A DNA stretch of 64,000 bases from an uncultured Muribaculum sp. (GCA_910578835.1 CAJTSK010000010.1:1-64000), one strand, 5' to 3'. Counted from the first letter of the stretch, positions 46,620 through 55,023 are shown. Program-made: numbers and translations. Notes: a model not told the origin generated them from the letters alone.

Positions 46620-47066
46620 ATGGGAATTAGTGACTTAATCCAATTATTGATGTTGATTGCCTCAACAGCGGCAATCATCGTTTCTGCCATATTGTCGAGA
46701 CAATCCATAAAAGCATCTATGGATATGGTAAGGGAACAAAATCAGATTCAGATGTTTGCAGAATATACACGACGGTATCAAGATGTCATTATGAATATGC
46801 CGAAGAGTGTATATGAGGGTGACGAAACGCTTGATAAGAATATTCTCAGATACATGTCGCTCTATTTCAATCTTTGCAGCGAAGAATACGACCTCTACAT
46901 CAAGGGCGCAATAAGTCCTGATGTTTGGGCGAAATGGTTAACTGGATTCAAGGTGACTATGCAACGACCAATATATCAGTTAGCGTGGCAACATGACTGT
47001 GGAAACTATGATGATAATTTCCGCGCATTCTTTGATGGAATCGTAAATCACCGAAAATACCAATGA
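46620..47066 (+). CDS. single-helix membrane protein
   Basis: A 148-residue protein with one N-terminal membrane helix (about 5-24, LIQLLMLIASTAAIIVSAIL) followed by a helical soluble part rich in tyrosine and aspartate. Its shape recalls DUF4760-type proteins seen in defence neighbourhoods, but that similarity is weak. It overlaps the next gene by four bases (ATGA). Confidence 0.7.
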   Translation: MGISDLIQLLMLIASTAAIIVSAILSRQSIKASMDMVREQNQIQMFAEYTRRYQDVIMNMPKSVYEGDETLDKNILRYMSLYFNLCSEEYDLYIKGAISPDVWAKWLTGFKVTMQRPIYQLAWQHDCGNYDDNFRAFFDGIVNHRKYQ

Positions 47067-47896
47067 AACATATAGCAAGTCTTCTGTTAATATTTCTTTT
47101 ACCATTTTCCGCCCATGCTATCAAGCTTAACCAACGTGGAGAAAAGATGGTGTCGCAAGTAAATGTAGTCCATGCTGACGGAAAACGCGCCCCTTACTCT
47201 ATCAAGTTTGGATATGACACTGCGATGGACATTAATTTGATGGAATTTGAACGTAAGGGAGTAAACCATGAAATTGCAAAGATAGGTCGTGGTAACGGGG
47301 AAATATGGAGGCAAGACTACGTTGACGGCAATAAGTTCGGACATTACATTTTCAAGACCGATAGTCATGGCAGACCCAAACAAATGCAGTGGTTTGATAG
47401 AAACCTGCTAAACGGAAATGACTATCTAAACAGCACGTTTACCTACGACTATAATTACCAAGATTATACCCTTTCTATTACTCACATATATGCTGACGAT
47501 AAGGAAGCTGGATTGCGAGAATTAGTTTGTGTTGACAATGGCAACGCATACATGCTTAAAAGTGTAATGAATCTACAAAAAGGCACTGAGTCAAAGCCTT
47601 TTGCAAATTGCCGAGGAATGGCATATAGTGATACGATAAACGACCTCAATATTGATTTACAACAACTTGTATGCGGATATTGCAGAGTAGGAGGACGTTT
47701 CGATATACCTGCCAATTCAAACTTTGTATTTTTAGCGAACTGGACAAATACCAAATCAAAGAATCTAATTGGTGTCCTTGATAAATTTAGAATGGAATAT
47801 ATCATTGACATTAACGGTAATGTAAAGCAAGTTGTTGTAAAATGGCGAAGCACTAATGAAATAAGAAATACTATTTCCATCACTTACGTCGAATAA
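47063..47896 (+). CDS. hypothetical exported protein
   Basis: A 277-residue protein with a clear signal peptide (about 1-19, cleaved after AHA). The mature part is beta-rich with repeated Y/D/N-containing strands, resembling small Bacteroidetes periplasmic beta proteins (DUF4595-like). No lipobox. It is the last gene of the six-gene operon and the only one predicted to be exported, so it may be the envelope-facing component. Confidence 0.7.
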   Translation: MKHIASLLLIFLLPFSAHAIKLNQRGEKMVSQVNVVHADGKRAPYSIKFGYDTAMDINLMEFERKGVNHEIAKIGRGNGEIWRQDYVDGNKFGHYIFKTDSHGRPKQMQWFDRNLLNGNDYLNSTFTYDYNYQDYTLSITHIYADDKEAGLRELVCVDNGNAYMLKSVMNLQKGTESKPFANCRGMAYSDTINDLNIDLQQLVCGYCRVGGRFDIPANSNFVFLANWTNTKSKNLIGVLDKFRMEYIIDINGNVKQVVVKWRSTNEIRNTISITYVE

Positions 47897-47945
47897 CATA
47901 TCATTTATTACTACCATCCTCTTATCAATTTTTAACACTCAAAAC

Positions 47946-47977
47946 TTGACAAGGGGTGGTTTGATGTAGTAACTTTG
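47946..47977 (+). promoter_or_regulatory. promoter of the NADAR cassette
   Basis: TTG (47946-47948), a 21-base spacer and TAACTTTG (47970-47977). The spacer is one base longer than ideal. Transcription would start near 47984 and give a leader of about 125 bases before the ATG at 48109. Confidence 0.55.
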
Positions 47978-47986
47978 TAGTCTGAA

Positions 47987-48079
47987 GAGGGAGAATCCCT
48001 CAGTGTCAAGAGTCAGCCTCGCGGCTGTACCAACCGAGCCAAGCATAACTGGCCACGGTGGTCGGAGAAATCCAGACAC
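47987..48079 (+). promoter_or_regulatory. compactly folded 5' leader of the NADAR gene
   Basis: A perfect hairpin GAGGGA-GAA-TCCCTC (47987-48001) is followed by a multibranch fold closed by GTGTC (48003-48007) and GACAC (48075-48079). Inside are CAGCC-TCGC-GGCTG (48014-48027) and a two-part stem CCGA-GCCA (48034-48041) with TGGC (48050-48053) and TCGG (48062-48065). The closed part is 77 bases. There is no U-run, so it looks like a cis-acting leader or a processed RNA; no known riboswitch class is recognised. Confidence 0.5.
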
Positions 48080-48108
48080 GATAGTAATCAACTATAAAAT
48101 AAAGAGTT

Positions 48109-48873
48109 ATGAGTAATTCCGCTTTTCTTTCGACTTCATCTTCCGTGTCTGAACTCGTTGCGTCGCTTGGACGTGAGGAGCGACTTGTTGCGTTTGAACT
48201 TCCCGTATGGTGCTTCAAGAAGGTCACTGACATTGTTAAGGGCATCGAGATGAGGCTCAGCAACATGGCAGGGGGCTACCCTTTCGAGTTTGCTGGCATC
48301 ACCTGGCCTTCCTCGGAGCAGTTGTACCTCTGTGGCGAGTTTACAGACGAAGCTATTCAGCGAGAACTTCTCTCTCAGACAAGCGGTTACGCTGCGAAGC
48401 GTTTCATCAAGGCGAAATATAAGAAGCAGGTTCGCGAGGATTTCCCGACCTTCCGCTTGCAGTGGATGCTCTTCGTCGTATGGCAGAAGTGCCTTGGCAG
48501 TGAAGCATTCAGAGATAAGCTGTTATCCATTCCCAAAGGAGTGATACTGGTCGAGGAAACGACCCTCGACACTGGCGGCACGGCTCAGATTTGGGGCTGC
48601 AAGAATCCCGAACTGATAGCCTATCGCAAGGAACTGACCGACCGCATCAAGCGATGGAGCGGTACTAACCTCAACAAGAAGGCTCTCGACCTCAAAATCA
48701 ATATCGAGACCAACAAAGTCCGTAACGTCGGTGTATTTGTCGGTCAAGACAATATAGGCAAGATTCTAATGATTTGCCGTCGCTGCCTTATTGAAGGCAC
48801 TGAGCCTCCAATCGACCGCGCTCTTCTCAGCTTATCCAATATCACCATATTGGGGAATCATCTAACATTCTAA
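48109..48873 (+). CDS. NADAR-domain protein
   Basis: A 254-residue protein of the NADAR (YbiA/RibX-like) superfamily. Diagnostic segments are present in order: YPFEFAGITWPSSEQLY (57-73, with the conserved Glu), AAKRFI (95-100), WMLFVVWQKCLGSEAFRDKLL (119-139), VEETTLD (148-154), IWG (161-163), and, after an unusual ~45-residue insert, GQDNIGKILMICRRCL (212-227). Family members cleave N-glycosidic bonds, including ADP-ribose from modified guanine bases or damaged riboflavin intermediates, and occur in phages and conflict islands. It heads a three-gene cassette. The precise substrate is unknown. Confidence 0.85.
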   Translation: MSNSAFLSTSSSVSELVASLGREERLVAFELPVWCFKKVTDIVKGIEMRLSNMAGGYPFEFAGITWPSSEQLYLCGEFTDEAIQRELLSQTSGYAAKRFIKAKYKKQVREDFPTFRLQWMLFVVWQKCLGSEAFRDKLLSIPKGVILVEETTLDTGGTAQIWGCKNPELIAYRKELTDRIKRWSGTNLNKKALDLKINIETNKVRNVGVFVGQDNIGKILMICRRCLIEGTEPPIDRALLSLSNITILGNHLTF

Positions 48874-48892
48874 TCAACAAAACCATTCGCTT

Positions 48893-49675
48893 ATGAACAG
48901 CCATGAGTGCGCCCTTGCTGTGTGCTTGCATCCCGACATGAAGCAGATTGTTGCTGATTCAATAGCCCGCTTTATCGAGGCAGATGCGAGAATCCGCAGC
49001 CCCATCTATATCGAGGTTACTATTCTCCTTGACGAATACAATCAAGTTACAGAGATGAGAGCAGGTTGGAGAATGGAGAGGGATGATTCCAATAAACCGC
49101 GAGAGCGAATGACTTTCAGTCGCGCCTTGGGTCTCAAAGGGACACTTTGCAGATATTCCCATCAAAACGGCATCAAGCTGAGTCCATTCTACATGAGCGA
49201 GATTGTAGACACATTCCGCTTCTTCATTTCCCAAATACCCAACATCAGTGAATACATCACAATCAAACCATATCAAACACCACCAAATTACATCCCTATG
49301 AAGTTAGTTGTTAGCCTCAGACACGATAGCGAGGAGGGGAAGAAATGCCTCTCTGAATTCATTACTGACTGCCTCGGTCAGTCAGACAACGACTGGTTCG
49401 CCCTCCGACTCAACATCACAATCGACGGACGTAGCAAAGCCGTACAGAGCCTCTACGTCGGAACTGGTTGGCAAACTCCACCATGGGCTGAAATGAGAGA
49501 CCGAGGGCCCAGCTTCTCAGAGAAGGAACGCTTTCAATGGTTCTTCATCAACTGGTTCAAAGAAGCGGGTATATCAACCAATCCCACCACATCTGAAGAA
49601 GTGGTACGTTTCTTTGAGGTAATGCTTAAGGCTTGCCCAAAGTTGAGTGAATATTTCACCATCATAGAGAAATAA
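48893..49675 (+). CDS. hypothetical protein with internal duplication
   Basis: A 260-residue soluble protein that I do not recognise. Two halves (about 14-126 and 146-258) look like diverged copies: each has a helix near its start (IVADSIARFIE; CLSEFITDCL), a beta strand pair, and a matching end (SEIVDTFRFF...ISEYITI versus SEEVVRFFEVM...LSEYFTI). It starts 19 bases after the NADAR gene, so it is almost certainly co-transcribed and a likely partner. Confidence 0.7.
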   Translation: MNSHECALAVCLHPDMKQIVADSIARFIEADARIRSPIYIEVTILLDEYNQVTEMRAGWRMERDDSNKPRERMTFSRALGLKGTLCRYSHQNGIKLSPFYMSEIVDTFRFFISQIPNISEYITIKPYQTPPNYIPMKLVVSLRHDSEEGKKCLSEFITDCLGQSDNDWFALRLNITIDGRSKAVQSLYVGTGWQTPPWAEMRDRGPSFSEKERFQWFFINWFKEAGISTNPTTSEEVVRFFEVMLKACPKLSEYFTIIEK

Positions 49676-49761
49676 TCCGCACTCACCACAAACGACGGAG
49701 ATTGGGTTGCGTGTCCTCTTCAGCGCAGCCCAATTAACTTACCCAAACGACACATTATTAT

Positions 49762-50541
49762 ATGGAGCATATTCATAACTACCTTACGCTATCCGTTGAA
49801 GCCGATTCAAAGAAAGAGGTCGAAGTGACAAACTGGTTAAACCATGCTCACTACGTTTACGCAATCGACCATGAGAGAAACGCTGTATTGGTCTTTAACA
49901 ACCCCAACTGGCTAATCTCGCATATAAGCGAGAAGTTCAGCATTTCAGAGTGGCGATTTGAAGAGAGTCCGAATCCCCCGAGATACTACATCAAACTATT
50001 CCGATATGTTGACTGGTTCCTATTTGAAAATATCGGGGCATACCGTTGGTTTGCACAGAGGCAGGATTACCGAGCCTTCTCCACCATTTCCGAAAGATAT
50101 GCTATACTGGATGCAGCGTATTTCCATGACGGCTATTCAGCATGGAGAGTGCGCTACTACCTTTCGCGGAATCTAATGGGACTGAACGCGAAGAATCCTC
50201 GACGCTGTTTCCATTACGATGATGACAATGTAGAGTTAGCTCTCATCCGTAAAGCCGTTATTCCTCCATTAGTGCAAGCAGAGAAAAAACTGGAAGTACC
50301 CGCTACCTTCCGCTATCCGATTGACCTTGAGGTGTGGCTCGACCATGACCGACTTTATATCGGATGGTTTGTGAATGACCTCTACGTTTACACCTTCCGT
50401 GGGCTGTTTGAAAAACTCGGCATCGTCACAAACGAAATGAATCTTTGGTTTGAGAGAAACGGCTATCCACGCAACACTCGTGACCAATCCGAAATCGACC
50501 GCTTCCTCGCTCGACTGCGACAGAATAACATAAAAGAATAA
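49762..50541 (+). CDS. hypothetical protein of the NADAR cassette
   Basis: A 259-residue soluble protein that I do not recognise, rich in tryptophan, tyrosine and arginine, with many short beta and helical segments and no membrane helix. No ADP-ribosyltransferase signature could be made out with confidence. It follows the duplicated-domain gene by 86 bases and ends the island's coding content. It may be the third component of the NADAR module. Confidence 0.65.
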   Translation: MEHIHNYLTLSVEADSKKEVEVTNWLNHAHYVYAIDHERNAVLVFNNPNWLISHISEKFSISEWRFEESPNPPRYYIKLFRYVDWFLFENIGAYRWFAQRQDYRAFSTISERYAILDAAYFHDGYSAWRVRYYLSRNLMGLNAKNPRRCFHYDDDNVELALIRKAVIPPLVQAEKKLEVPATFRYPIDLEVWLDHDRLYIGWFVNDLYVYTFRGLFEKLGIVTNEMNLWFERNGYPRNTRDQSEIDRFLARLRQNNIKE

Positions 50542-51029
50542 AGTGATACACTTGGTGGGTGTAACAAATGCCCTCGGCAAGATTAAAATGACACACCTCA
50601 AGAGTTGGCACAGTCCGTGGAAAATTCCAGAAAATTTTTGGAAAAGACGCATCCATCGGAATGCCGCCTATACCCAGGGAGGGAGGACTGGAGGGGTGAC
50701 GGGGGTTACAGTGCTTCATCATAGTTTCTTACCCATTAAAACATGAAGAAATCACACTCCCAGGTCATTTTGCCGTGTACAGAGGATGCCTCAAATTTTG
50801 CAGCTCTTTGATATGGTGAATGTTATAAAAAATGCGTACCTTTGCAGACGCAAGCCCATTGAAACGGCAGTAAGTGAACAAAATGCCAGCAATCAGCATG
50901 GGATTTCACGCCTAACTCGCTGTCCTCCAGTGCGCCTGCGAAACTCAAAATAACCCCGTAATTCATCCCCGATGAGACAAGACAAGAAGATAACTTCCGA
51001 TATATCAAGCAACTCACGTTTCAAACACT
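50542..51029. other. noncoding right arm of the island
   Basis: About 490 bases without a gene I can support. There is a G-rich stretch (about 50676-50706) whose small reading frames on both strands look spurious, and a TACCTTTG box (50837-50844) without a well-placed -33 element. A rightward transcript from there would run through attR to the terminator at 51068. This arm probably carries integrase or excision-factor binding sites. Confidence 0.5.
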
Positions 51030-51046
51030 CAATCGAGTGGGAATAA
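51030..51046 (+). other. attR, right attachment repeat
   Basis: CAATCGAGTGGGAATAA matches attL except for one A/G. Together with the preceding CACT it forms a small inverted repeat CACTC-AATC-GAGTG (51026-51039), the usual look of a tyrosine-recombinase core site. Confidence 0.82.
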
Positions 51047-51067
51047 CCGGAATTATAAGAACTTTTG

Positions 51068-51114
51068 AAAAGCTTTCAGCATTATATATCTATAATATGC
51101 TGAAAGCTTTTTTT
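51068..51114 (+). terminator. intrinsic terminator, probably the original guaA terminator
   Basis: A perfect 15-base-pair stem (51068-51082 with 51097-51111) ends in a T-run. It lies about 20 bases after the right copy of the guaA end, so before the island arrived it would have stood directly behind guaA. The MFS start codon used here lies only three bases after it. Confidence 0.88.
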
Positions 51115-51116
51115 AT

Positions 51117-52538
51117 ATGACAACAGGCAAAGTTTCAACTGTTTCGCAAGGGAAAATCGACATGGACACGATGCCATTGCGATGGGGACATATCAGGGTG
51201 CTTATAATAGCATCGCTCGGTCAAGTGATAGGTCAGGGACTCGCCACTCTCGTAGGAGTGGTGATACCGATGGTACAGATTGTGATACACCCCGAATTGT
51301 CAGCCGGGATGCAGGGCATACTCGGTTGCACGGCACTTGTCGGCAGAACCCTCGGCGCTCTCGTGTTTGGCAAGCTTAGCGACCGCTTCGGTTACCTGAT
51401 ATTTTTCAGACTATGCCCTATACTGATGATTGTGGCGTCGCTCACGGCATATTTCTGGCACCCGATAGGAGTGTTGCTCGTGTGTCTGTTTCTCATGGGC
51501 TTCAGTGTCGGCGGGGAATACAGCCTTGACCCCGACTATATATCGGAAATCATGCCCGACCGCTGGAAGCTCTTCATGGTGGGCGTGGCAAAGGCATCGG
51601 CATCGGTCGGCAGCATCATCGTCGCCGCGCTCTGCTTCTGGATGATAAGCACGTGGGACTCTGCGATACCCTGGCCCAGACTTCTGTTTATCATGACCGG
51701 AATGGCGGGATTGATATTATTGCTGCGTCTGCGTTTTGCAGAAAGTCCAGGATGGCTAATGGCGCGTGGCGAGACTGCAAAGGCAGAGCAATCAGTGCAG
51801 TATTTTCTTGGTAAAAATGTGGTCATGCCTGTTCCCGCCGAAACGGAAAAACAGGCGTCGACCGACAGCGCAACCCACCGGCAATCGGGATCATTCTTCT
51901 CCCGCAATATGAAAAAAATCATTTTCAGCGGTGTGCCATGGGCTTGCGAAGGGCTCGGGGTATATGGCATAGGCATATTCCTCCCTATACTTATCATGGC
52001 TCTCGGCATCGACTATCTTCCTGCCAATGCCCCACACATCGAGCATATCGTCAACTCGGTGGAAATCACCATATGGCTAAGCGTAATCATGCTTGTGGGC
52101 TTTATCGCCGGACTGTTGCTGCTGAAAAAGGTATATCACGTAAAGATGCAGGCATGGGGATTTTTCCTCTGTGCCGCCGGACTCGTGATATTACTTCTCG
52201 CCTACCGTCTGCACTGGGCCACATGGGTTGCCATAGCCGGATTCATGATATTCGAGCTGTTTCTAAACGCCGGGCCTCACCTCATCACGTTTATCCTGCC
52301 AACCCAGATCTATCCTGTAGCCGACCGTGGTACCGGCGTAGGTCTTTCCGCCGCAATCGGCAAGATAGGAGCCGTTGCCGGAGCCTTTTTCATCCCCGTA
52401 TTGCTGAAATGGGGAGGCTCAACGCTCGTGCTGATTGTGACAATCGCTGTGATGATAACCGGCGGCATAATCACAGCATGGCTCGGGCGACAGGTATTGC
52501 CTCCCAAGCCGGTGAAAGCCGACCGCTGGAGACTGTAG
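51117..52538 (+). CDS. MFS transporter (sugar/metabolite:proton symporter type)
   Basis: A 473-residue membrane protein with about 12 hydrophobic segments and MFS signatures: GKLSDRFGYLIFF (loop 2-3) and GFSVGGEYSLDPDYISEIMPDRWK (helix 5 region), typical of the metabolite:H+ symporter branch. Substrate unknown. The ATG at 51117 abuts the terminator's T-run; internal ATGs at 51162 or 51171 just before MPLRWGHIRV are better candidates for the true start. It converges on the murF-alr gene with only 3 bases between stops. Confidence 0.88.
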   Translation: MTTGKVSTVSQGKIDMDTMPLRWGHIRVLIIASLGQVIGQGLATLVGVVIPMVQIVIHPELSAGMQGILGCTALVGRTLGALVFGKLSDRFGYLIFFRLCPILMIVASLTAYFWHPIGVLLVCLFLMGFSVGGEYSLDPDYISEIMPDRWKLFMVGVAKASASVGSIIVAALCFWMISTWDSAIPWPRLLFIMTGMAGLILLLRLRFAESPGWLMARGETAKAEQSVQYFLGKNVVMPVPAETEKQASTDSATHRQSGSFFSRNMKKIIFSGVPWACEGLGVYGIGIFLPILIMALGIDYLPANAPHIEHIVNSVEITIWLSVIMLVGFIAGLLLLKKVYHVKMQAWGFFLCAAGLVILLLAYRLHWATWVAIAGFMIFELFLNAGPHLITFILPTQIYPVADRGTGVGLSAAIGKIGAVAGAFFIPVLLKWGGSTLVLIVTIAVMITGGIITAWLGRQVLPPKPVKADRWRL

Positions 52539-52541
52539 CCG

Positions 52542-55010
52542 CTACTCGCGATAGTAGACACGCTTCACGCGCGATGACACCGAGGTCAACACCTCGTATG
52601 GGATTGTGCCAAGAGCGTCGGCTATCTCCATCACCGAGATATTCTTGCCGAATATCTCAACCTGGTCGCCCACCTTGCAGTCGACATCGGTCACGTCAAT
52701 CATGCATATATCCATGCATATATTTCCTACCGTCGGACAGCGGTGACCGTTGACAAGCACGGTAAAGTGACCATTGCCGAGATGACGGTTTACCCCGTCG
52801 GCATAGCCGATAGGGATAGTGGCGATACGCGAGCGTCGATGCAACAGACCGCGACGGTTGTAACCGATGGTAGTGCCAGCCTCCCACTCCTTGATGGCGA
52901 TAATCACGGTGCGGAGCGAGCTTACCGGCTGCAAATCGCCCTGCGAATCGTCGGGCAGCGTAGGTATACCGTAAAGACATATACCAAGTCTCACCATGTC
53001 ATACTGATACTCCGGGAAACGTGTTATGCCCGTGGAGTTAAGTATGTGGCGTAATATATGGTGACTGAATCCCGCCTGCAACACATCGCAGCAACGGGCA
53101 AATATCTCGAATTGCTCACGCGAGTAGTCATCCATCGCCGGATCGTCGGCAGCCGCCAGATGACTGAATACAGAGCATGGTGATATCACATCCTGCGACT
53201 GCAACAGCTCCACAAGCCGGGGCATGTCTTTTTCAAGAAATCCGAGGCGGTGCATGCCTGTATCAAGCTTGATATGCACAGGATAGTTTTTCACCCCGTG
53301 ACGCTCTCCCTCCTTGATTATCTCCTCAAGGATATCAAATGAGTAGATTTCCGGTTCAAGATTATGGGTGAACATGGTGGTATAGTTGACCACCTTGGGA
53401 TTGAGTACCATGATAGGCATCGTGATACCCGCCTTGCGCAGGTCCATTGCCTCATCGGCTACAGCGACGGCAAGATATGCCGCGCCCTGCGACTGAAGGG
53501 TCTTGGCAAGCTCATATGACCCGGCTCCATATCCCGAAGCCTTTACCATGGCGACTATGCCGGTGGTAGGCTTGATACGTGACCGGAAATTATTGAAGTT
53601 GTGGACCACCGCATCGAGGTTGACTTCAAGCACAGTCTCGTGTTGACGCGCCTCAAGCAGGTCGTTGAGCCGGTTAAAGCCAAATGTATCGGCACCTTTG
53701 ATTAATATCAGTTCATTGCGGAAATCATCGGGGGTGACATCGGCAAGAAATTCATCGGTCGACTTATAAAACCTCGCCTTGTCGCCAAACACGCCCGCAT
53801 GAGCCGAAATCTCCTCCCCTATACCGATAAGACGTTCAATCCCCTTTCCGGCGATAAGATGCGCGATGTTGCTGTAAAGCGCGTCGGGAGTCATGGTCTC
53901 GTGCATCACGTCACTTAATATCAGGGTAGAGCTACGGTCGGCGGTAGTGCGTCGCTGCATGAAGTCAAGAGCCGGGGCAAGCGAATGATAATCGTTGGTA
54001 TAGGCATCAAATATGAGCATACAGTTATTGACACCCTCGATTACGTTAAGGCGCGTGTCGACACGTGTGAGCCTCCCCATACGGGAAGCGATTTCACCGG
54101 CAGGCACGTCAAGCAACATCAACGTGATCTGCGCAGCCACGGCATTTTCTACCGAGGCGGCATCGGTAAACGGTATCACCGACTCGCTCACGGCACCCTC
54201 AAACCGACACACGATACGCGAAGAGGCATCACCCTTTTCCACTGCCACTTTTACCGTGGCGGCAGGGTCGGTCATCGACCATCCGATAAGACGCGCCTTA
54301 TATCCCGCACTTTCAAGCGCGGCGTTGACATCGGTATCGTCAGTGCAGTACACAAGTGTGTCACACCCCGCAAAGAGCTTAATCTTTTCGTCACACTTCT
54401 GGCGGCGCGAATGAAAGCCAACAGCATGTTCCGAGCCGACATTAGTGAGTATGCCTATCGTGGGGTCAATCATTGCCCGTAGCGCATCCATCTCGCCCGG
54501 CTGAGAAATACCCGCCTCAAATATACAAAGCTCGCTCTCATCGTCCATCTCCCATATCGAGAGGGGCACACCTATCTGGCTGTTGTAACTGCGCGGACTC
54601 CTCACAATCCTCACATCATGTTGCAGCAACTGATAAAGCCACTCTTTAAGCGACGTCTTACCACGGCTGCCGGTAATTCCGACCACGGGAATATCGTAGC
54701 GGTGACGGTGACATGACGCAATTTTATGGAGCGCTTCCTTAACATCGGGCACTACGAGAAAATTGACATCATCATGTCGGGCGGCATCTTCCGGAATCTC
54801 CTCAACCACAAAATTTTTCACACCCTTTTCCACCAGGTCGGCTATATAGCGGTGACCGTCGTTGTTAGGAGTGCGGAGAGCAAAAAACAGCGACTCTCCG
54901 GGATAGGTTAGTGACCGGGAGTCGGTAAGCAATACTGATATATCATGATTCGGAAAATCGGGCTCCCTCAGATTCAGGAGCCTCGCGATTCCGGAAATAC
55001 TGTATTTCAT
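52542..55010 (-). CDS. bifunctional MurF ligase / alanine racemase
   Basis: A roughly 822-residue fusion. The N-terminal half is MurF-type: GITGSRGKTSLKEW (ATP loop), FEAGISQPGEMDALR and later ligase motifs, adding D-Ala-D-Ala to the UDP-MurNAc-tripeptide. The C-terminal half (from about 460) is an alanine racemase: LEVNLDAVVHNFNNFR, MVKASGYGAGSYELA with the PLP lysine, and IPIGYADGVNRHLGN near the end. Making D-Ala and joining it in one protein is a known Bacteroidetes arrangement. The ATG at 55010 (MKYSISGIARLL) is preferred over a start 19 codons upstream that overlaps kdtA. Confidence 0.96.
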   Translation of the reverse strand: MKYSISGIARLLNLREPDFPNHDISVLLTDSRSLTYPGESLFFALRTPNNDGHRYIADLVEKGVKNFVVEEIPEDAARHDDVNFLVVPDVKEALHKIASCHRHRYDIPVVGITGSRGKTSLKEWLYQLLQHDVRIVRSPRSYNSQIGVPLSIWEMDDESELCIFEAGISQPGEMDALRAMIDPTIGILTNVGSEHAVGFHSRRQKCDEKIKLFAGCDTLVYCTDDTDVNAALESAGYKARLIGWSMTDPAATVKVAVEKGDASSRIVCRFEGAVSESVIPFTDAASVENAVAAQITLMLLDVPAGEIASRMGRLTRVDTRLNVIEGVNNCMLIFDAYTNDYHSLAPALDFMQRRTTADRSSTLILSDVMHETMTPDALYSNIAHLIAGKGIERLIGIGEEISAHAGVFGDKARFYKSTDEFLADVTPDDFRNELILIKGADTFGFNRLNDLLEARQHETVLEVNLDAVVHNFNNFRSRIKPTTGIVAMVKASGYGAGSYELAKTLQSQGAAYLAVAVADEAMDLRKAGITMPIMVLNPKVVNYTTMFTHNLEPEIYSFDILEEIIKEGERHGVKNYPVHIKLDTGMHRLGFLEKDMPRLVELLQSQDVISPCSVFSHLAAADDPAMDDYSREQFEIFARCCDVLQAGFSHHILRHILNSTGITRFPEYQYDMVRLGICLYGIPTLPDDSQGDLQPVSSLRTVIIAIKEWEAGTTIGYNRRGLLHRRSRIATIPIGYADGVNRHLGNGHFTVLVNGHRCPTVGNICMDICMIDVTDVDCKVGDQVEIFGKNISVMEIADALGTIPYEVLTSVSSRVKRVYYRE

Positions 55011-55023
55011 ATTAAGAACTTGT

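Larger units (their letters stand above)
35004..51046. mobile_element. 16-kb integrative genomic island in the guaA 3' end
   Basis: Bounded by a 17-base direct repeat with one mismatch (35004-35020 and 51030-51046). Both copies encode the guaA ending IEWE-stop, as expected when a tyrosine recombinase inserts into a gene end and restores it. The interior has a tyrosine integrase, a serine recombinase, an XRE regulator with divergent promoters, mostly unrecognised genes, and visibly more A+T-rich sequence than the flanks. No relaxase, type IV secretion or virion genes are seen, so transfer would need a helper. guaA is a well-known island insertion site in many bacteria. Confidence 0.88.

Noticed and set aside
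48003..48079. tRNA-like gene in the NADAR leader
   Set aside because: The length (77 bases) and closing stem are suggestive, but the acceptor stem has only five pairs, there is no TTCRANY T-loop and no proper anticodon arm, so it is treated as a leader fold.
50543..50746. Small plus-strand reading frame (67 codons) in the right arm
   Set aside because: The sequence is G-rich and low complexity with open frames on both strands and no start context; it looks like a chance frame or decayed gene end.
50823..51017. Small minus-strand reading frame next to attR
   Set aside because: No family resemblance and no promoter; the region is more likely integrase-binding DNA.
35004..51046. Retron, CRISPR array or prophage within the island
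   Set aside because: No reverse transcriptase, no regularly spaced repeats, no cas genes and no capsid, terminase or tail genes were found.
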